64,000 nt of DNA from the NCBI GenBank assembly GCA_965243415.1, contig OZ251549.1, forward strand, positions 1,054,001 to 1,118,000, in the 5' to 3' direction. Made by a program: the position numbers and the translations under genes. The notes below the pieces were generated by a model. It was not told the origin of the DNA, searched no databases, and saw only the letters and a list, made by a program, of their open reading frames with translations. The DNA comes from G965204755 sp965243415 (lineage in GTDB: Bacteria > Acidobacteriota > Vicinamibacteria > Marinacidobacterales > Marinacidobacteraceae). Shown one piece after another: positions 34,025-42,828 of this stretch. Position 1 is the first letter of the stretch. Each line of letters starts with the position of its first letter.

Positions 34025-34149
34025 CCGGGCGCGGGGGGGCGGCCCGCCGGCCGGGGCGGAGCCGGCCGCGGGCGGAACGGCGCGGTCCGCCGGCCCCGGC
34101 CGGTCGTCAGCGGACGAGGAACGGCCGGCGGCGTCCGGCGAAGGGCTGC

Positions 34150-35916
34150 TCAGTCGTTGACCGGCCCGGCGCGGGCTGTCGCCGGGTCGTCGTCGGCGCT
34201 CCCGGCGCCCGGTTCCGGCGCGACGGGCCGGGTCGCGTTCGTTCCGGCGCGGTCGGCGGCTTCGGCGGAGGCGCCCGTTGCCGTTCCCGGTTCGACACCC
34301 GGTTCAGGCGGGTTTCCCGGGGCTGCCACCGGCCCGATCTCGCCGAGGCTCCCGACTCCTGACGCCGTTTCGATCTCTTCGAGTTCCCCGACCGCCGCGG
34401 CCGTCGCGCCGGTGTTCGGGTCGAGCCGTTCGACGATGTTCGCCACCGGGACTTCCAGTTTGTCCAGGAACGGCTTCGGATAGACGCCGATGAAGATGCA
34501 GAGCGCGACGATCGGGATCAGCGTGGCGTTCTCGCGGCTCGTCACATCGGCGAGGGCGCGGTTCTCCTCCCGGTCGAGTTTGCCGAACATGAGGCGCTGG
34601 TAGAGCCACAGCAGGTAGGCGGCGCCGAGCACGATTCCCGAAACCGCGAAGGCGGCGTAGATCCAGTTGACCTGGAAGATGCCCTGGAGGATCAGGAACT
34701 CGCCGATGAAGCCGTTCAGCATCGGCAGGCCCATGGAGGCCAGCGCGATGATGAGGAACATCGCCGCATAGACCGGGACCACCTTGGCGATTCCCCCGTA
34801 GGCCGCGATCTCCCGGGTGTGGCGCTGCTCGTACATGATGCCGACCAGCAGGAAGAGCCCCCCGGTGGAGAGCCCGTGGTTGATCATCTGCAGGATGCCG
34901 CCTTCGAGCCCGAGGGTGTTCAGCGCGAAGATGCCCAGCATCACGAAGCCCAGGTGGCTCACCGAACTGTAGGCGACCAGGCTCTTCCAGTCCTTCTGCA
35001 CCAGGGCGACCAGCGCGCCGTAGATGATGCCGATGATCGCGAGCGTCGCCACCCACCAGACGGCGTCCCGGCTCGCCTCCGGGAGGAGCGGGATGGAGAA
35101 GCGGACGAACCCGTAGGTCCCCATCTTCAGCAGGACGCCGGCCAGGATCACCGAGCCGGCGGTGGGCGCTTCCACATGGGCGTCCGGCAGCCAGGTGTGG
35201 AACGGGAACATCGGCACCTTGATGGCGAATCCGACGAAGAAGGCCAGGAACACCCAGAACTGCAGCCCGGAGGCGTAGGAGGTCTCCATCAGCCGCAGCA
35301 GGTCGAAGGTGTATTCCCCGGTCGCGGCGTGGTGGGCGAAGTAGAGGGCCAGGATGCCGAGCAGCATCAGCACGCTGCCCACCAGCGTGTAGAGGAAGAA
35401 CTTGATCGCCGCGTACAACTTCCGCGGCCCGCCCCAGACCCCGATGAGGAAGTACATCGGGACCAGCATCACTTCCCAGAACACATAGAACAGGAAGAAG
35501 TCCAGCGAGACGAAGACGCCCAGCATTCCCGTCTGCAGGAACAGCAGGAACACGTAGTACTGCTTGACCCGCTCGGTCACCGACCGCCAGGAAGAGAGGA
35601 TGGCGATGAAACCGAGCAGCGTGGTCATCAGGATCAGCAGCAGGCTGATCCCGTCCATGGCGATGTTGTATTCGACGCCGATGCTCGGGATCCACGAATA
35701 CCGCTCGCCGAACTGGAACTGCGGGCCCGAGGAATCGAAGGCGAACCAGAGCGGCAGCGACAGCAGGAACCCGATGAACGCCGAGATGTTGGCCAGCCAG
35801 CGGATCCGGTTCGCTTCGGTCTTCTTCACGAAGAAGAGGATGCCGAGCGCCGCCGCCGCCGGGAAGAAGACGACCAGCGACAGCAGCGGGAAGTTGAAGG
35901 GGTTGTTCTCGAACAT
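34150..35916 (-). CDS. nuoM: NADH-quinone oxidoreductase subunit M
   Basis: A 588-aa antiporter-like subunit of respiratory complex I with about 14 membrane helices. Key motifs: NIAMDGISLLLILMTTLLG, FFLFYVFWEVMLVPMYFLIG with the helix-5 Glu (about 145), IKVPMFPFHTWLPDAHVEAP (about 225, with Lys), KDWKSLVAYSSVSHLGFV (about 295) and a second Lys region. After about residue 500 there is an 85-residue hydrophilic, Pro/Ala/Gly-rich tail with no counterpart in normal NuoM. It follows nuoL by 77 bp. Confidence 0.95.
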   Translation of the reverse strand: MFENNPFNFPLLSLVVFFPAAAALGILFFVKKTEANRIRWLANISAFIGFLLSLPLWFAFDSSGPQFQFGERYSWIPSIGVEYNIAMDGISLLLILMTTLLGFIAILSSWRSVTERVKQYYVFLLFLQTGMLGVFVSLDFFLFYVFWEVMLVPMYFLIGVWGGPRKLYAAIKFFLYTLVGSVLMLLGILALYFAHHAATGEYTFDLLRLMETSYASGLQFWVFLAFFVGFAIKVPMFPFHTWLPDAHVEAPTAGSVILAGVLLKMGTYGFVRFSIPLLPEASRDAVWWVATLAIIGIIYGALVALVQKDWKSLVAYSSVSHLGFVMLGIFALNTLGLEGGILQMINHGLSTGGLFLLVGIMYEQRHTREIAAYGGIAKVVPVYAAMFLIIALASMGLPMLNGFIGEFLILQGIFQVNWIYAAFAVSGIVLGAAYLLWLYQRLMFGKLDREENRALADVTSRENATLIPIVALCIFIGVYPKPFLDKLEVPVANIVERLDPNTGATAAAVGELEEIETASGVGSLGEIGPVAAPGNPPEPGVEPGTATGASAEAADRAGTNATRPVAPEPGAGSADDDPATARAGPVND

Positions 35917-35993
35917 TCGGGGTTCCCGTCAGGCGGTCGCTCCGGCGCGGTCGGGGCGCCGGAACCGGGTCGGCGACACCGGCCGGCGGGGGT

Positions 35994-38024
35994 TCAGGCC
36001 CACCAGTAGAGCGCGGCGCCGAGCAGCACCACGGCGAAGAACATCAGGAGGGCGTAGTTCTGGAAGAGCCCGGTCTGCAGGCGGCGGAATTTCGCGGACG
36101 CCGCGCCGAAGATCTCGGCCACCAGGTTCACCGCCCGGTCCACCAGATTCTGGTCGCTGAGGTCGGAGAGGTCGCCGGAAAGGCGGGTCAGCGCGCCGGC
36201 GCCGTTCACCGCGCCGTCCACCACCCGCTGGTCGAAACGGTAGAGACCCTCCCCGCCCCGGAGCGTGCCGGCGACCGCGGTGGCGTCGTAGATCTCGTCC
36301 ACATGGTATTTGTTCGACAGCACCCGGTAGGCGCGGCTGCCGGCGAGCGCGGCGTCGGCCAGCGGCTGCGCCCGGTACCGGCGGTACGCGAAGAAGATCC
36401 CGGCGGCGGCGAGCCCCACCGAGACCGCCATGAAGGCGTACTCCACCGCCGCCGAACCGTGGTGCGCCGCCGCGGCGGCGTGGCCGCCGGCGTAGATCGC
36501 CGGCTCCAGGAAGTGCTCGATGCGGTTCGCTCCGCCGAGCACCGCCGGCACGCCCACGAAGCCGGCGACCACCGACCCCGCCGCCAGCACGATCAGCGGG
36601 ATCGTCATCGAGGGGACCGACTCGTGGAGTTGGCGCTCCATGGCGTCCCCGCCGCGGAAACGCCCGAAGAAGGTCATGAGGACCTGCCGCGTCATGTAGA
36701 ACGCGGTGAGCGCGGCGGCGGCGGCGCCGAAGACCCACAGGAGCGTCACATGGCCGCCGTCGGTGGCTTTCCAGAGGATCTCGTCCTTGCTGAAGAAACC
36801 GGCCAGCGGGGGCAGCCCGGCGAGCGCCGCGGTGGCGATCATGAAGGTCCAGGCGGTGCGCGGCATATGGCGGAGCAGGCCGCCCATGTTCCGCATGTCC
36901 TGCATCTCGGTGTAGTGCCGGTGGCCGCCGGAGGCGTGCTCCGCGTGCTCCATCGCGTGGATCACGCTGCCGGAACCGAGGAACAGGCAGGCCTTGAAGA
37001 AGGCGTGCGTCATCAGGTGGAAGACCGCCGCCGCGAAGGCCCCCACTCCGGCGCCCAGGAACATGTATCCGAGTTGGGAGACGGTGGAGTAGGCCAGGAC
37101 CTTCTTGATGTCGTTCTGAAAGAGGGCGATGGAGGCGGCGAAGAGCGCCGTCAGCGCGCCGACGGTGGCGACCAGCGCCATCGCCGCCGGGGCGTGCGAG
37201 AACAGGACGCCGGTGCGCGCCACCATGTACACGCCGGCGGTGACCATCGTCGCCGCGTGGATCAGCGCGGAGACCGGGGTCGGGCCCTCCATCGCGTCCG
37301 GCAGCCACACATAGAGCGGGATCTGCGCCGACTTCCCGGCGGCGCCCACGAACAGGAGGACGCCGATCGCCGTCAGGACGCCGCCGGCCATCTCCCCGGC
37401 GGAGATCTGCCCCATCACCTCGTAGAAGTCGAGGGTCCCGAAGGTGACGAAGGTGAGCATCACCGCCAGGATGAAGCCGGCGTCGCCGATGCGGTTCACC
37501 ACGAAGGCCTTCTTGCCGGCCTGCGCCGCCGCCGGGCGCTCGAACCAGAACCCGATGAGCAGGTAGGAACAAAGCCCCACGCCTTCCCAGCCGATGAACA
37601 TCAGCAGGAAGTTCGCCCCCAGCACCAGGTTCAGCATGAAGAAGGTGAACAGGTTCAGGTAGGCGAAGAACCGGCTGAAGCCGGCGTCGGCGCTCATGTA
37701 GCCGACCGAGTAGATGTGGATCAGCAGGCCGATGCCGGTGACGACCAGGGTCATCACCATCGAGAGCGAGTCCAGCCGGTAGGCCCACTCCACTCCCATG
37801 CTCGGGATCCAGGGGAAGAGCGACTGCTCGAGCCGCACCGAGGCGCCGCCTTCGGCCAGGAAGACCGAGAAGAAGAAGGCGACCGCGATCAGGAAGGACC
37901 CGGCGACGGTCCCGCAGGCGACCGCGGCGCTCCCGCGCTTGCCCAGGCGGCTGCCGAAGAGGCCGCAGAGGGCGGCGCCGAGACCCGGGAGGGCCGGGAT
38001 CAGCCAGAGCAGGGAGGAGTTCAA
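35994..38024 (-). CDS. nuoL: NADH-quinone oxidoreductase subunit L
   Basis: A 676-aa complex I subunit with about 16 membrane helices and the long lateral helix near the C-terminus. Motifs: DSLSMVMTLVVTGIGLLIHI, NFLLMFIGWEGVGLCSYLLI with the helix-5 Glu (about 144), SAQIPLYVWLPDAMEGPTPV (about 233), QNDIKKVLAYSTVSQLGYM (about 305) and HAFFKACLFLGSGSVIHAM (about 345), LAGLPPLAGFFSKDEIL. It is followed by nuoM; nuoK lies neither upstream nor downstream, and nuoN is not in the window, so the complex I genes are split here. Confidence 0.96.
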   Translation of the reverse strand: MNSSLLWLIPALPGLGAALCGLFGSRLGKRGSAAVACGTVAGSFLIAVAFFFSVFLAEGGASVRLEQSLFPWIPSMGVEWAYRLDSLSMVMTLVVTGIGLLIHIYSVGYMSADAGFSRFFAYLNLFTFFMLNLVLGANFLLMFIGWEGVGLCSYLLIGFWFERPAAAQAGKKAFVVNRIGDAGFILAVMLTFVTFGTLDFYEVMGQISAGEMAGGVLTAIGVLLFVGAAGKSAQIPLYVWLPDAMEGPTPVSALIHAATMVTAGVYMVARTGVLFSHAPAAMALVATVGALTALFAASIALFQNDIKKVLAYSTVSQLGYMFLGAGVGAFAAAVFHLMTHAFFKACLFLGSGSVIHAMEHAEHASGGHRHYTEMQDMRNMGGLLRHMPRTAWTFMIATAALAGLPPLAGFFSKDEILWKATDGGHVTLLWVFGAAAAALTAFYMTRQVLMTFFGRFRGGDAMERQLHESVPSMTIPLIVLAAGSVVAGFVGVPAVLGGANRIEHFLEPAIYAGGHAAAAAHHGSAAVEYAFMAVSVGLAAAGIFFAYRRYRAQPLADAALAGSRAYRVLSNKYHVDEIYDATAVAGTLRGGEGLYRFDQRVVDGAVNGAGALTRLSGDLSDLSDQNLVDRAVNLVAEIFGAASAKFRRLQTGLFQNYALLMFFAVVLLGAALYWWA

Positions 38025-38548
38025 GTCAGACGGAAGGGAGGTCGGGAGGGGAGGGCGGGCGCCTTCGGCTCGTCCCCGGCGCGGCGCGGATCCGCCGCCG
38101 GGCGGGGGCTCCGGTCGAGAGCGCCGCCGGCGACCGGCCCGGCGGGGGCCGGGCGGGGCGCGGCGTCCCCCGAACGCCCCCGGAACGGGCGGGGAAGGTA
38201 CCGGATACGCGGCGGCGGGTCAACGACTCCCGGCCCGGAGCGCGGGGGCGCCGGCGGCGTCGCCCCGACCGCTTCGAGCGGCGTTCCCGGGCGGTTTCCG
38301 GGCCGCCGGCCGCTCTTCCCTCCGGGCCGGTCGCCGGCGGCGCGGCGCTCGGGAGGGCCCGGCGCGTCGGGCCGGGTCTTCGGCGCGCGGGACGGCGGTC
38401 GCAGCGGGCCGGCATCGGGATCGTCCGCTCCGTCGGCGGCCGACCCGTCGTCCCGGCGGGGGCCGAACGGGCCTGACGGGTCAACGCGCTCTCCGCGCCG
38501 GGTTCCGGACGGACGGCCGAATCGGGGGGCTCCGGCTCGGGCGCCCGC
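38025..38548. other. Intergenic, 524 bp, no gene seen
   Basis: Very GC-rich spacer between nuoL and the SDR gene with no convincing coding frame. It contains only the weak promoter-like pair noted at 38195-38223. Confidence 0.5.
38195..38223 (-). promoter_or_regulatory. Possible promoter of the nuoLM-atp block
   Basis: On the minus strand TTGACC (38223-38218), 17 bases, TACCTT (38200-38195), about 170 bp before nuoL. The -35 matches five of six consensus bases; the -10 matches only three. Confidence 0.35.
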
Positions 38549-39340
38549 TCAGGTCACGCTCCGGGTGTGGCCGCCGTCCACCGAGAGGGCGGTCCCGGTG
38601 ATGTAGCCGGCGCGCTCGGAGGCCAGGAAGACCGCGGCGGCCGCGAATTCCTCGGGCTCCCCGATGCGGCCCAGGGGGATGTCCCGGGCCCACTCGGCGT
38701 ATACCTCCCCGACAGGGACTTGCCCGGCCTCGGCCCGGTGCGCCGCCAGTTCGACCAGCCGGTCGGTGCGGGTGAAGCCGGGACAGAGGACATTCGCGAG
38801 GACGCCGTAGGGGCCGGCCTCGTCGGCCACCGACTTGATGAACCCGGCGATCCCGGCACGGGCGGTGTTCGAGAGGATCAGGTCCGGGACCGGCTGCTTC
38901 ACCGAGACCGAGGCGATGGCCAGGATGCGGCCCCAGCGCCGCTCGCGCATCCCCGGGAGGGCCGCCCGGACCAGGTGGACGCAGGACAGCAGGTTCTCGT
39001 CGAGCGCCCGCCGCCACTCCGCCGGGGCGGCGTCGTCGAGCCCGGTCGGCGGGGGGCCGCCGGCGTTGGTGACCAGGATGTCCACCCGGCCGAACCGGGC
39101 CTCGGCGGCGCGGACGAAGCCCTCCGCCGCCTCCGGGTCGGCCACATCCACCGGGTGGGCCAGCACTTCGGCGCCGTGCTCTTCGCGGATCTGCGCCGCG
39201 GTCCGCTCCAGCGCTTCCTCGCCCCGGGCGCCGACGGCCAGCCGGACTCCCTCGGCGGCGAGTCCCTCGGCGACCGCGCGGCCGAGACCCCGGCTCCCGG
39301 CGGCGACGACCGCTACCCGGCCGGCGAGGCCGAGGTCCAT
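38549..39340 (-). CDS. SDR-family oxidoreductase with altered catalytic residues
   Basis: A 263-aa Rossmann-fold protein. Cofactor motif VVAAGSRGLGRAVAEGLAAEG (T/A-G-x3-G-x-G, about 11-30) and ILVTNAGGPPPTG (about 87). The catalytic Ser is present in AIASVSVKQ (about 142), but where Y-x-x-x-K should be the sequence is LSNTARAG (about 155-162), with Ser and Arg in place of Tyr and Lys. This substitution occurs in a subgroup of FabG-like SDRs with the same VKQP-LILSN context. It probably does not do normal ketoreduction. Ending YITGTALSVDGGHTRS fits the fold. Confidence 0.85.
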   Translation of the reverse strand: MDLGLAGRVAVVAAGSRGLGRAVAEGLAAEGVRLAVGARGEEALERTAAQIREEHGAEVLAHPVDVADPEAAEGFVRAAEARFGRVDILVTNAGGPPPTGLDDAAPAEWRRALDENLLSCVHLVRAALPGMRERRWGRILAIASVSVKQPVPDLILSNTARAGIAGFIKSVADEAGPYGVLANVLCPGFTRTDRLVELAAHRAEAGQVPVGEVYAEWARDIPLGRIGEPEEFAAAAVFLASERAGYITGTALSVDGGHTRSVT

Positions 39341-39377
39341 CCGGCGCTCCGCTCCACGGCCCCCCGGCGGGAGGCCG

Positions 39378-39713
39378 TCAGTTGCCGTACTGGCGTTCCT
39401 TGCAGGCGACGCAGACCCGGGTCCAGGGCACCGCGTTGAGCCGGGCCTGGGGGATCGGCTCTTCGCACTCGGAACAGATGCCGAAGACGCCGTCGCGGAT
39501 GCGGGTCAGCGCGTTCTCGATGGCGCGCAGCAGTTTGGCGTCGTTCTGCTGCAGTTGGATCACGATCTCGTCGTCGCTGGCCACCATGGAGCGGTCGCCG
39601 TCGTCCCCCTGGGAGGGCGCCCGCGAGAACTCCCGGGTGTGGACCAGGTTCTCGATCTCCGCCTTCTTCTCGAGCAGCCGCTCTTCGTGCTGCTTCAACT
39701 CTGCGGGGGTCAT
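39378..39713 (-). CDS. DksA/TraR-type zinc-finger protein
   Basis: A 111-aa protein. The N-terminal coiled coil has LKQHEERLLEKKAEIENLV, then an insertion-like SQGDDGDRSMVASDDE, and the C-terminal C4 zinc finger reads CSECEEPIPQARLNAVPWTR then CVACKERQ (two C-x2-C pairs 17 apart). Such proteins enter the secondary channel of RNA polymerase and modulate promoter opening, often with ppGpp. It is shorter than classical DksA (about 150 aa), like many deep-branching homologues. ATG at 39713. Confidence 0.88.
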   Translation of the reverse strand: MTPAELKQHEERLLEKKAEIENLVHTREFSRAPSQGDDGDRSMVASDDEIVIQLQQNDAKLLRAIENALTRIRDGVFGICSECEEPIPQARLNAVPWTRVCVACKERQYGN

Positions 39714-39895
39714 GGCGGCTCCCGGGCCGGGCCGGTGCGTCCGGCGGGGAACCCGCGATTGTAGTGCAGTCGGCCTCCGCCCCGGACGGTGACGACTTCG
39801 GGAAATCCCCCGCGGGACGACTTCGGGGCGGGTTCGCCCCCTGCCGCCGGGAGAGCCGTCCGTTCCGCGGCGGGGGGCCGGAGGGACGGGGCGGT

Positions 39896-40456
39896 TCAGC
39901 CGGAAGGGCGATGGGCGGTGTCGCCGGCGAGCAGCCGCAGCGCGTGGGGGATCGTCGGCGCCAGCGTCCGCAGGCCGCTCGCCACCGCCCGGGGGCTTCC
40001 CGGGAGGCCCGCCACCAGGGTCGCGCCGATGTTCCCGGCGAAACTGCGGGCCAGGACCGCCATCGGCGTCTCCGGGAGCCCCTCGCGGCGCAGCAGTTCC
40101 CCGTAGCCGGGGATTTCCCGGTCGAGGAGCGGGCGGACCGCCTCCGGCGTGCGGTCCCGGGGGCCGAGCCCGGTGCCGCCGGTGGTCACGATGAGCCGCA
40201 CCCCGGCCTCCGCCCAGGCCCGCACCCGCTCCCGGATCGCCTCGATCTCGTCGGGAACGACGGCGGACTCGACGACCTCGAACCCCAGTTCCGCCAGCGC
40301 CTCCCGGGCGACGGCGCCCGACCGGTCGGGGACCGCCCCGGCGGCGCAACTGTCGCTGGAAGTCAGCACCGCGGCCTTTTCGCCGGCGGGGGCGTCCCCG
40401 GCGCCGGCGCGGCAGGGTCGCTCCGGCGGCGGGGAGGGCGGGGGCGATCCGGTCAC
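39896..40456 (-). CDS. MoaB/Mog-family molybdopterin adenylyltransferase-like protein
   Basis: A 186-aa protein of the MogA/MoaB fold, which adenylylates molybdopterin before metal insertion. Motifs: AAVLTSSDSCAAGAVPDRSG (about 27-46), RLIVTTGGTGLGPRDRTPEA (about 88-107) and VAGLPGSPRAVASGL (about 146-160). An N-terminal Pro-rich extension precedes the fold. The start is taken as GTG at 40456. It is 37 kb from moaE-moaD but belongs to the same pathway. Confidence 0.85.
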   Translation of the reverse strand: MTGSPPPSPPPERPCRAGAGDAPAGEKAAVLTSSDSCAAGAVPDRSGAVAREALAELGFEVVESAVVPDEIEAIRERVRAWAEAGVRLIVTTGGTGLGPRDRTPEAVRPLLDREIPGYGELLRREGLPETPMAVLARSFAGNIGATLVAGLPGSPRAVASGLRTLAPTIPHALRLLAGDTAHRPSG

Positions 40457-40540
40457 GGTCGGGGCTTCACTTTCGGGGGCTTCGCCCCCGGGGCTTCCCG
40501 GCGGCGGGCGGCGGCCTTGCGTCAGAATAGCCCGCTCCCC

Positions 40541-41491
40541 ATGACGCGCCGTTCCGGGCCTGCCGCCCTTCGGAGGAAGCGGCGCCTCGCCGCCGCCGCG
40601 CTGGTTCTCGGCGGCGGTCTCACCGCGGCCGGGGTCGCCGCCGCGCCGCTGCTCCAGGACGCCTACCAGTTCCGCGTCACCGTCGATCTGATCTCGCTGA
40701 ATGTGACGGTGACCGATCCGCGGGACCGCTTCATCACCGACCTCCTCGAGGAGGACTTCTCGGTGTACGAGGACGGCATCCTCCAGGAGATCGAGGCGTT
40801 CTCCCGGGAGGACCTGCCGATCCGCATGGTCCTCCTGCTCGACACCTCGGCGAGCATGGTGGACAAGATGCACTTCGCCCAGGAAGCGGCGGTCCGGTTC
40901 ATCCGCACGCTGCGGATCGAGGACCTGGCGCAGGTGGTCGAGTTCGGCAGCCACGCGAACATCCTGCAGAAGTTCACCGCCGACCAGGCCGAGTTGGAGC
41001 ACGCGATCCGGCTGACCCAGGCCGGCGGCACCACGAAACTGCACAACGCGATGTACATCTCTCTGCGCTCGCTGGAGCGGCGGCGGATGGAGGCGCGGCG
41101 GCAGGCGATCATCCTCCTCTCCGACGGCCGGGACACCAGTTCGCTCGTCACCTTCGAGCAGGTCCTCGACCTGACCAAGGACACCGATGTGGTGGTGTAC
41201 ACCATCTCGCTGCAGAACACGGCGCGGCGGCGGGGGCGGCGGTTCTCCGAGGCGGAACATGTGCTCAAGAACCTCGCCGAGGAAACCGGCGGGCAGTGGT
41301 TCTTCCCGGCGGCGCTCGAGGAACTCGAATCCGTGTACGCCCGCATCGCCGAGGAATTGAAGAGCCAGTACAATGTCGGCTACATCTCGAACAACCCGCG
41401 CCGGGACGGTTCCTGGCGGCGCATCGTGGTGCAGACCGGTCGTCCGGATCTCCGCGTCCGGGCGAAACTCGGCTACTACGCGCCGGGTTAG
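40541..41491 (+). CDS. VWFA-related domain protein (acidobacterial type), secreted
   Basis: A 316-aa protein with an N-terminal signal or anchor (RRLAAAALVLGGGLTAAGVAAA). The acidobacterial VWFA-related layout is clear: FRVTVDLISLNVTVTDPRD, FSVYEDGILQEIEAFSRED, then the VWA domain with MIDAS start LLDTSASM (D-x-S-x-S, about 103), GGTTKLHNAMYISL (Thr region) and ILLSDGRDTSS (Asp, about 193). The C-terminus ends YNVGYISNNPRRDGSWRR, typical for the family. Function is unknown; these are abundant in Acidobacteriota. Confidence 0.9.
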   Translation: MTRRSGPAALRRKRRLAAAALVLGGGLTAAGVAAAPLLQDAYQFRVTVDLISLNVTVTDPRDRFITDLLEEDFSVYEDGILQEIEAFSREDLPIRMVLLLDTSASMVDKMHFAQEAAVRFIRTLRIEDLAQVVEFGSHANILQKFTADQAELEHAIRLTQAGGTTKLHNAMYISLRSLERRRMEARRQAIILLSDGRDTSSLVTFEQVLDLTKDTDVVVYTISLQNTARRRGRRFSEAEHVLKNLAEETGGQWFFPAALEELESVYARIAEELKSQYNVGYISNNPRRDGSWRRIVVQTGRPDLRVRAKLGYYAPG

Positions 41492-41527
41492 GGAGCGGGC
41501 CGGGAACCCTGTCCGAGAGCAGGCCGA

Positions 41528-42817
41528 ATGAGTGGCAGCGCGGTGGCTTCCCTGCCCCGAAACCTCGACCTTTCGGGGGAGGTTCCGGGGGATCTCCCGG
41601 TGGAGATTCCCGTGGAAATCCCCGGACGGGCGAGCGCGGAGGCGGCGGAAGCGGAACGCCTGCGGCCGGCGGCGCAGCGCAGCGCCGCTTCCGCCGGACG
41701 GCGCTGGCCGGAGCGGAGCGATCCCTATCGCACCGCGTACCAGCGCGACCGCGACCGCATCATCCATTCCAGCGCGTTCCGGCGCCTGCAGTACAAGACG
41801 CAGGTCTTCATCAACCACGAAGGCGACCACTTCCGCACGCGGTTGACCCATACCCTCGAAGTGGCGCAGATCGCGCGCACCACGGCGCGCACGCTGCGGC
41901 TGAACGAAGACCTGACGGAAGCGGTGGCGCTCGCGCACGACCTCGGCCATACCCCCTTCGGGCACGCCGGCGAGGAAGTGCTCGACGGACTCATGGCCGG
42001 GCACGGCGGGTTCGAGCACAACCTGCAGTCCTACCGGATCGTCACCGAACTGGAGCGCGCCTATCCGGGTTTCCCCGGTCTGAACCTGACCCGGGAGACC
42101 CGGCACGGCATCCTCGCCCACTCGCGGCAGCGAGAGAAATGTCCGGAGGAATTCGCCGCGTTCCGCTCGCCGCCGATGGAAGCGCAACTGGCCGACCTCG
42201 CCGACGAGATCGCCTACAGCGCGCACGACATGGAGGACGGGCTGGCCTCCGGGCTCATCGCGGTCTCCGACCTGGAGGCGTCGGCGCTCTTCCGTCGGCA
42301 CTGGCGACCGGAGGCGGACCGCGCCGACCGGCGGGTGGCGGTGCGGTTGCTGCTGCGGGGGGTGATCGGCGACCTGGCGATCGACCTGATCCACGCCACC
42401 GAGGAGCGGACCCGCGCCTCCGGTATCGAGGGCGGCGTCGAGGGTGGTGTGGGCCCCGAGCGCGCGGTGCTGCTCCGGGAGCCGCTTGCCGGTCTCACCC
42501 CGGAGCGGGAGCGGGAACGACTGGAGTTGAAGGCGATCCTGCATGAGAGTCTCTACCGCCACCCGCGCGTCCTCGAAGCGGCGGAGGCCGGGACACGCCT
42601 CCTGCCCGACCTGTTCGCCCGTTACCTGGAGGCGCCGGCCGAAATGCCGCCGCACTTCCGGGACCGCATCGAAACCGCCCGCCCGGAGCGCGTCGTCTGC
42701 GACTACATCGCCGGGATGACCGACCGGTTCGTGGAACTCGAACACGCCCGCCTGTTCCCCGGGAAATCTCCGGGAAGAGCGGCCGCGCTCCCCCGCGCCC
42801 GCGCGCGGCGGCGCTGA
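41528..42817 (+). CDS. dGTPase-like deoxynucleotide triphosphohydrolase
   Basis: A 429-aa HD-domain protein. Motifs: RSDPYRTAYQRDRDRIIHS, SAFRRLQYKTQVF, EGDHFRTRLTHTLEVAQIA (first metal His, about 115), ALAHDLGHTPFGHAGEEVL (the HD pair, about 138), GFEHNLQSYRI and the final Asp in DEIAYSAHDMEDG (about 230). These enzymes cleave dNTPs to nucleoside and triphosphate, and are often called dgt-like. The N-terminal 55 residues are low complexity and may be disordered. The next gene starts 11 bp after its stop. Confidence 0.92.
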   Translation: MSGSAVASLPRNLDLSGEVPGDLPVEIPVEIPGRASAEAAEAERLRPAAQRSAASAGRRWPERSDPYRTAYQRDRDRIIHSSAFRRLQYKTQVFINHEGDHFRTRLTHTLEVAQIARTTARTLRLNEDLTEAVALAHDLGHTPFGHAGEEVLDGLMAGHGGFEHNLQSYRIVTELERAYPGFPGLNLTRETRHGILAHSRQREKCPEEFAAFRSPPMEAQLADLADEIAYSAHDMEDGLASGLIAVSDLEASALFRRHWRPEADRADRRVAVRLLLRGVIGDLAIDLIHATEERTRASGIEGGVEGGVGPERAVLLREPLAGLTPERERERLELKAILHESLYRHPRVLEAAEAGTRLLPDLFARYLEAPAEMPPHFRDRIETARPERVVCDYIAGMTDRFVELEHARLFPGKSPGRAAALPRARARRR

Positions 42818-42828
42818 CCGGACGATCC

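Noticed and set aside
39896..42745. A 949-residue minus-strand protein including the MoaB/Mog part
   Set aside because: The region beyond 40456 is antisense of the VWFA and dGTPase genes, both with clear family motifs.
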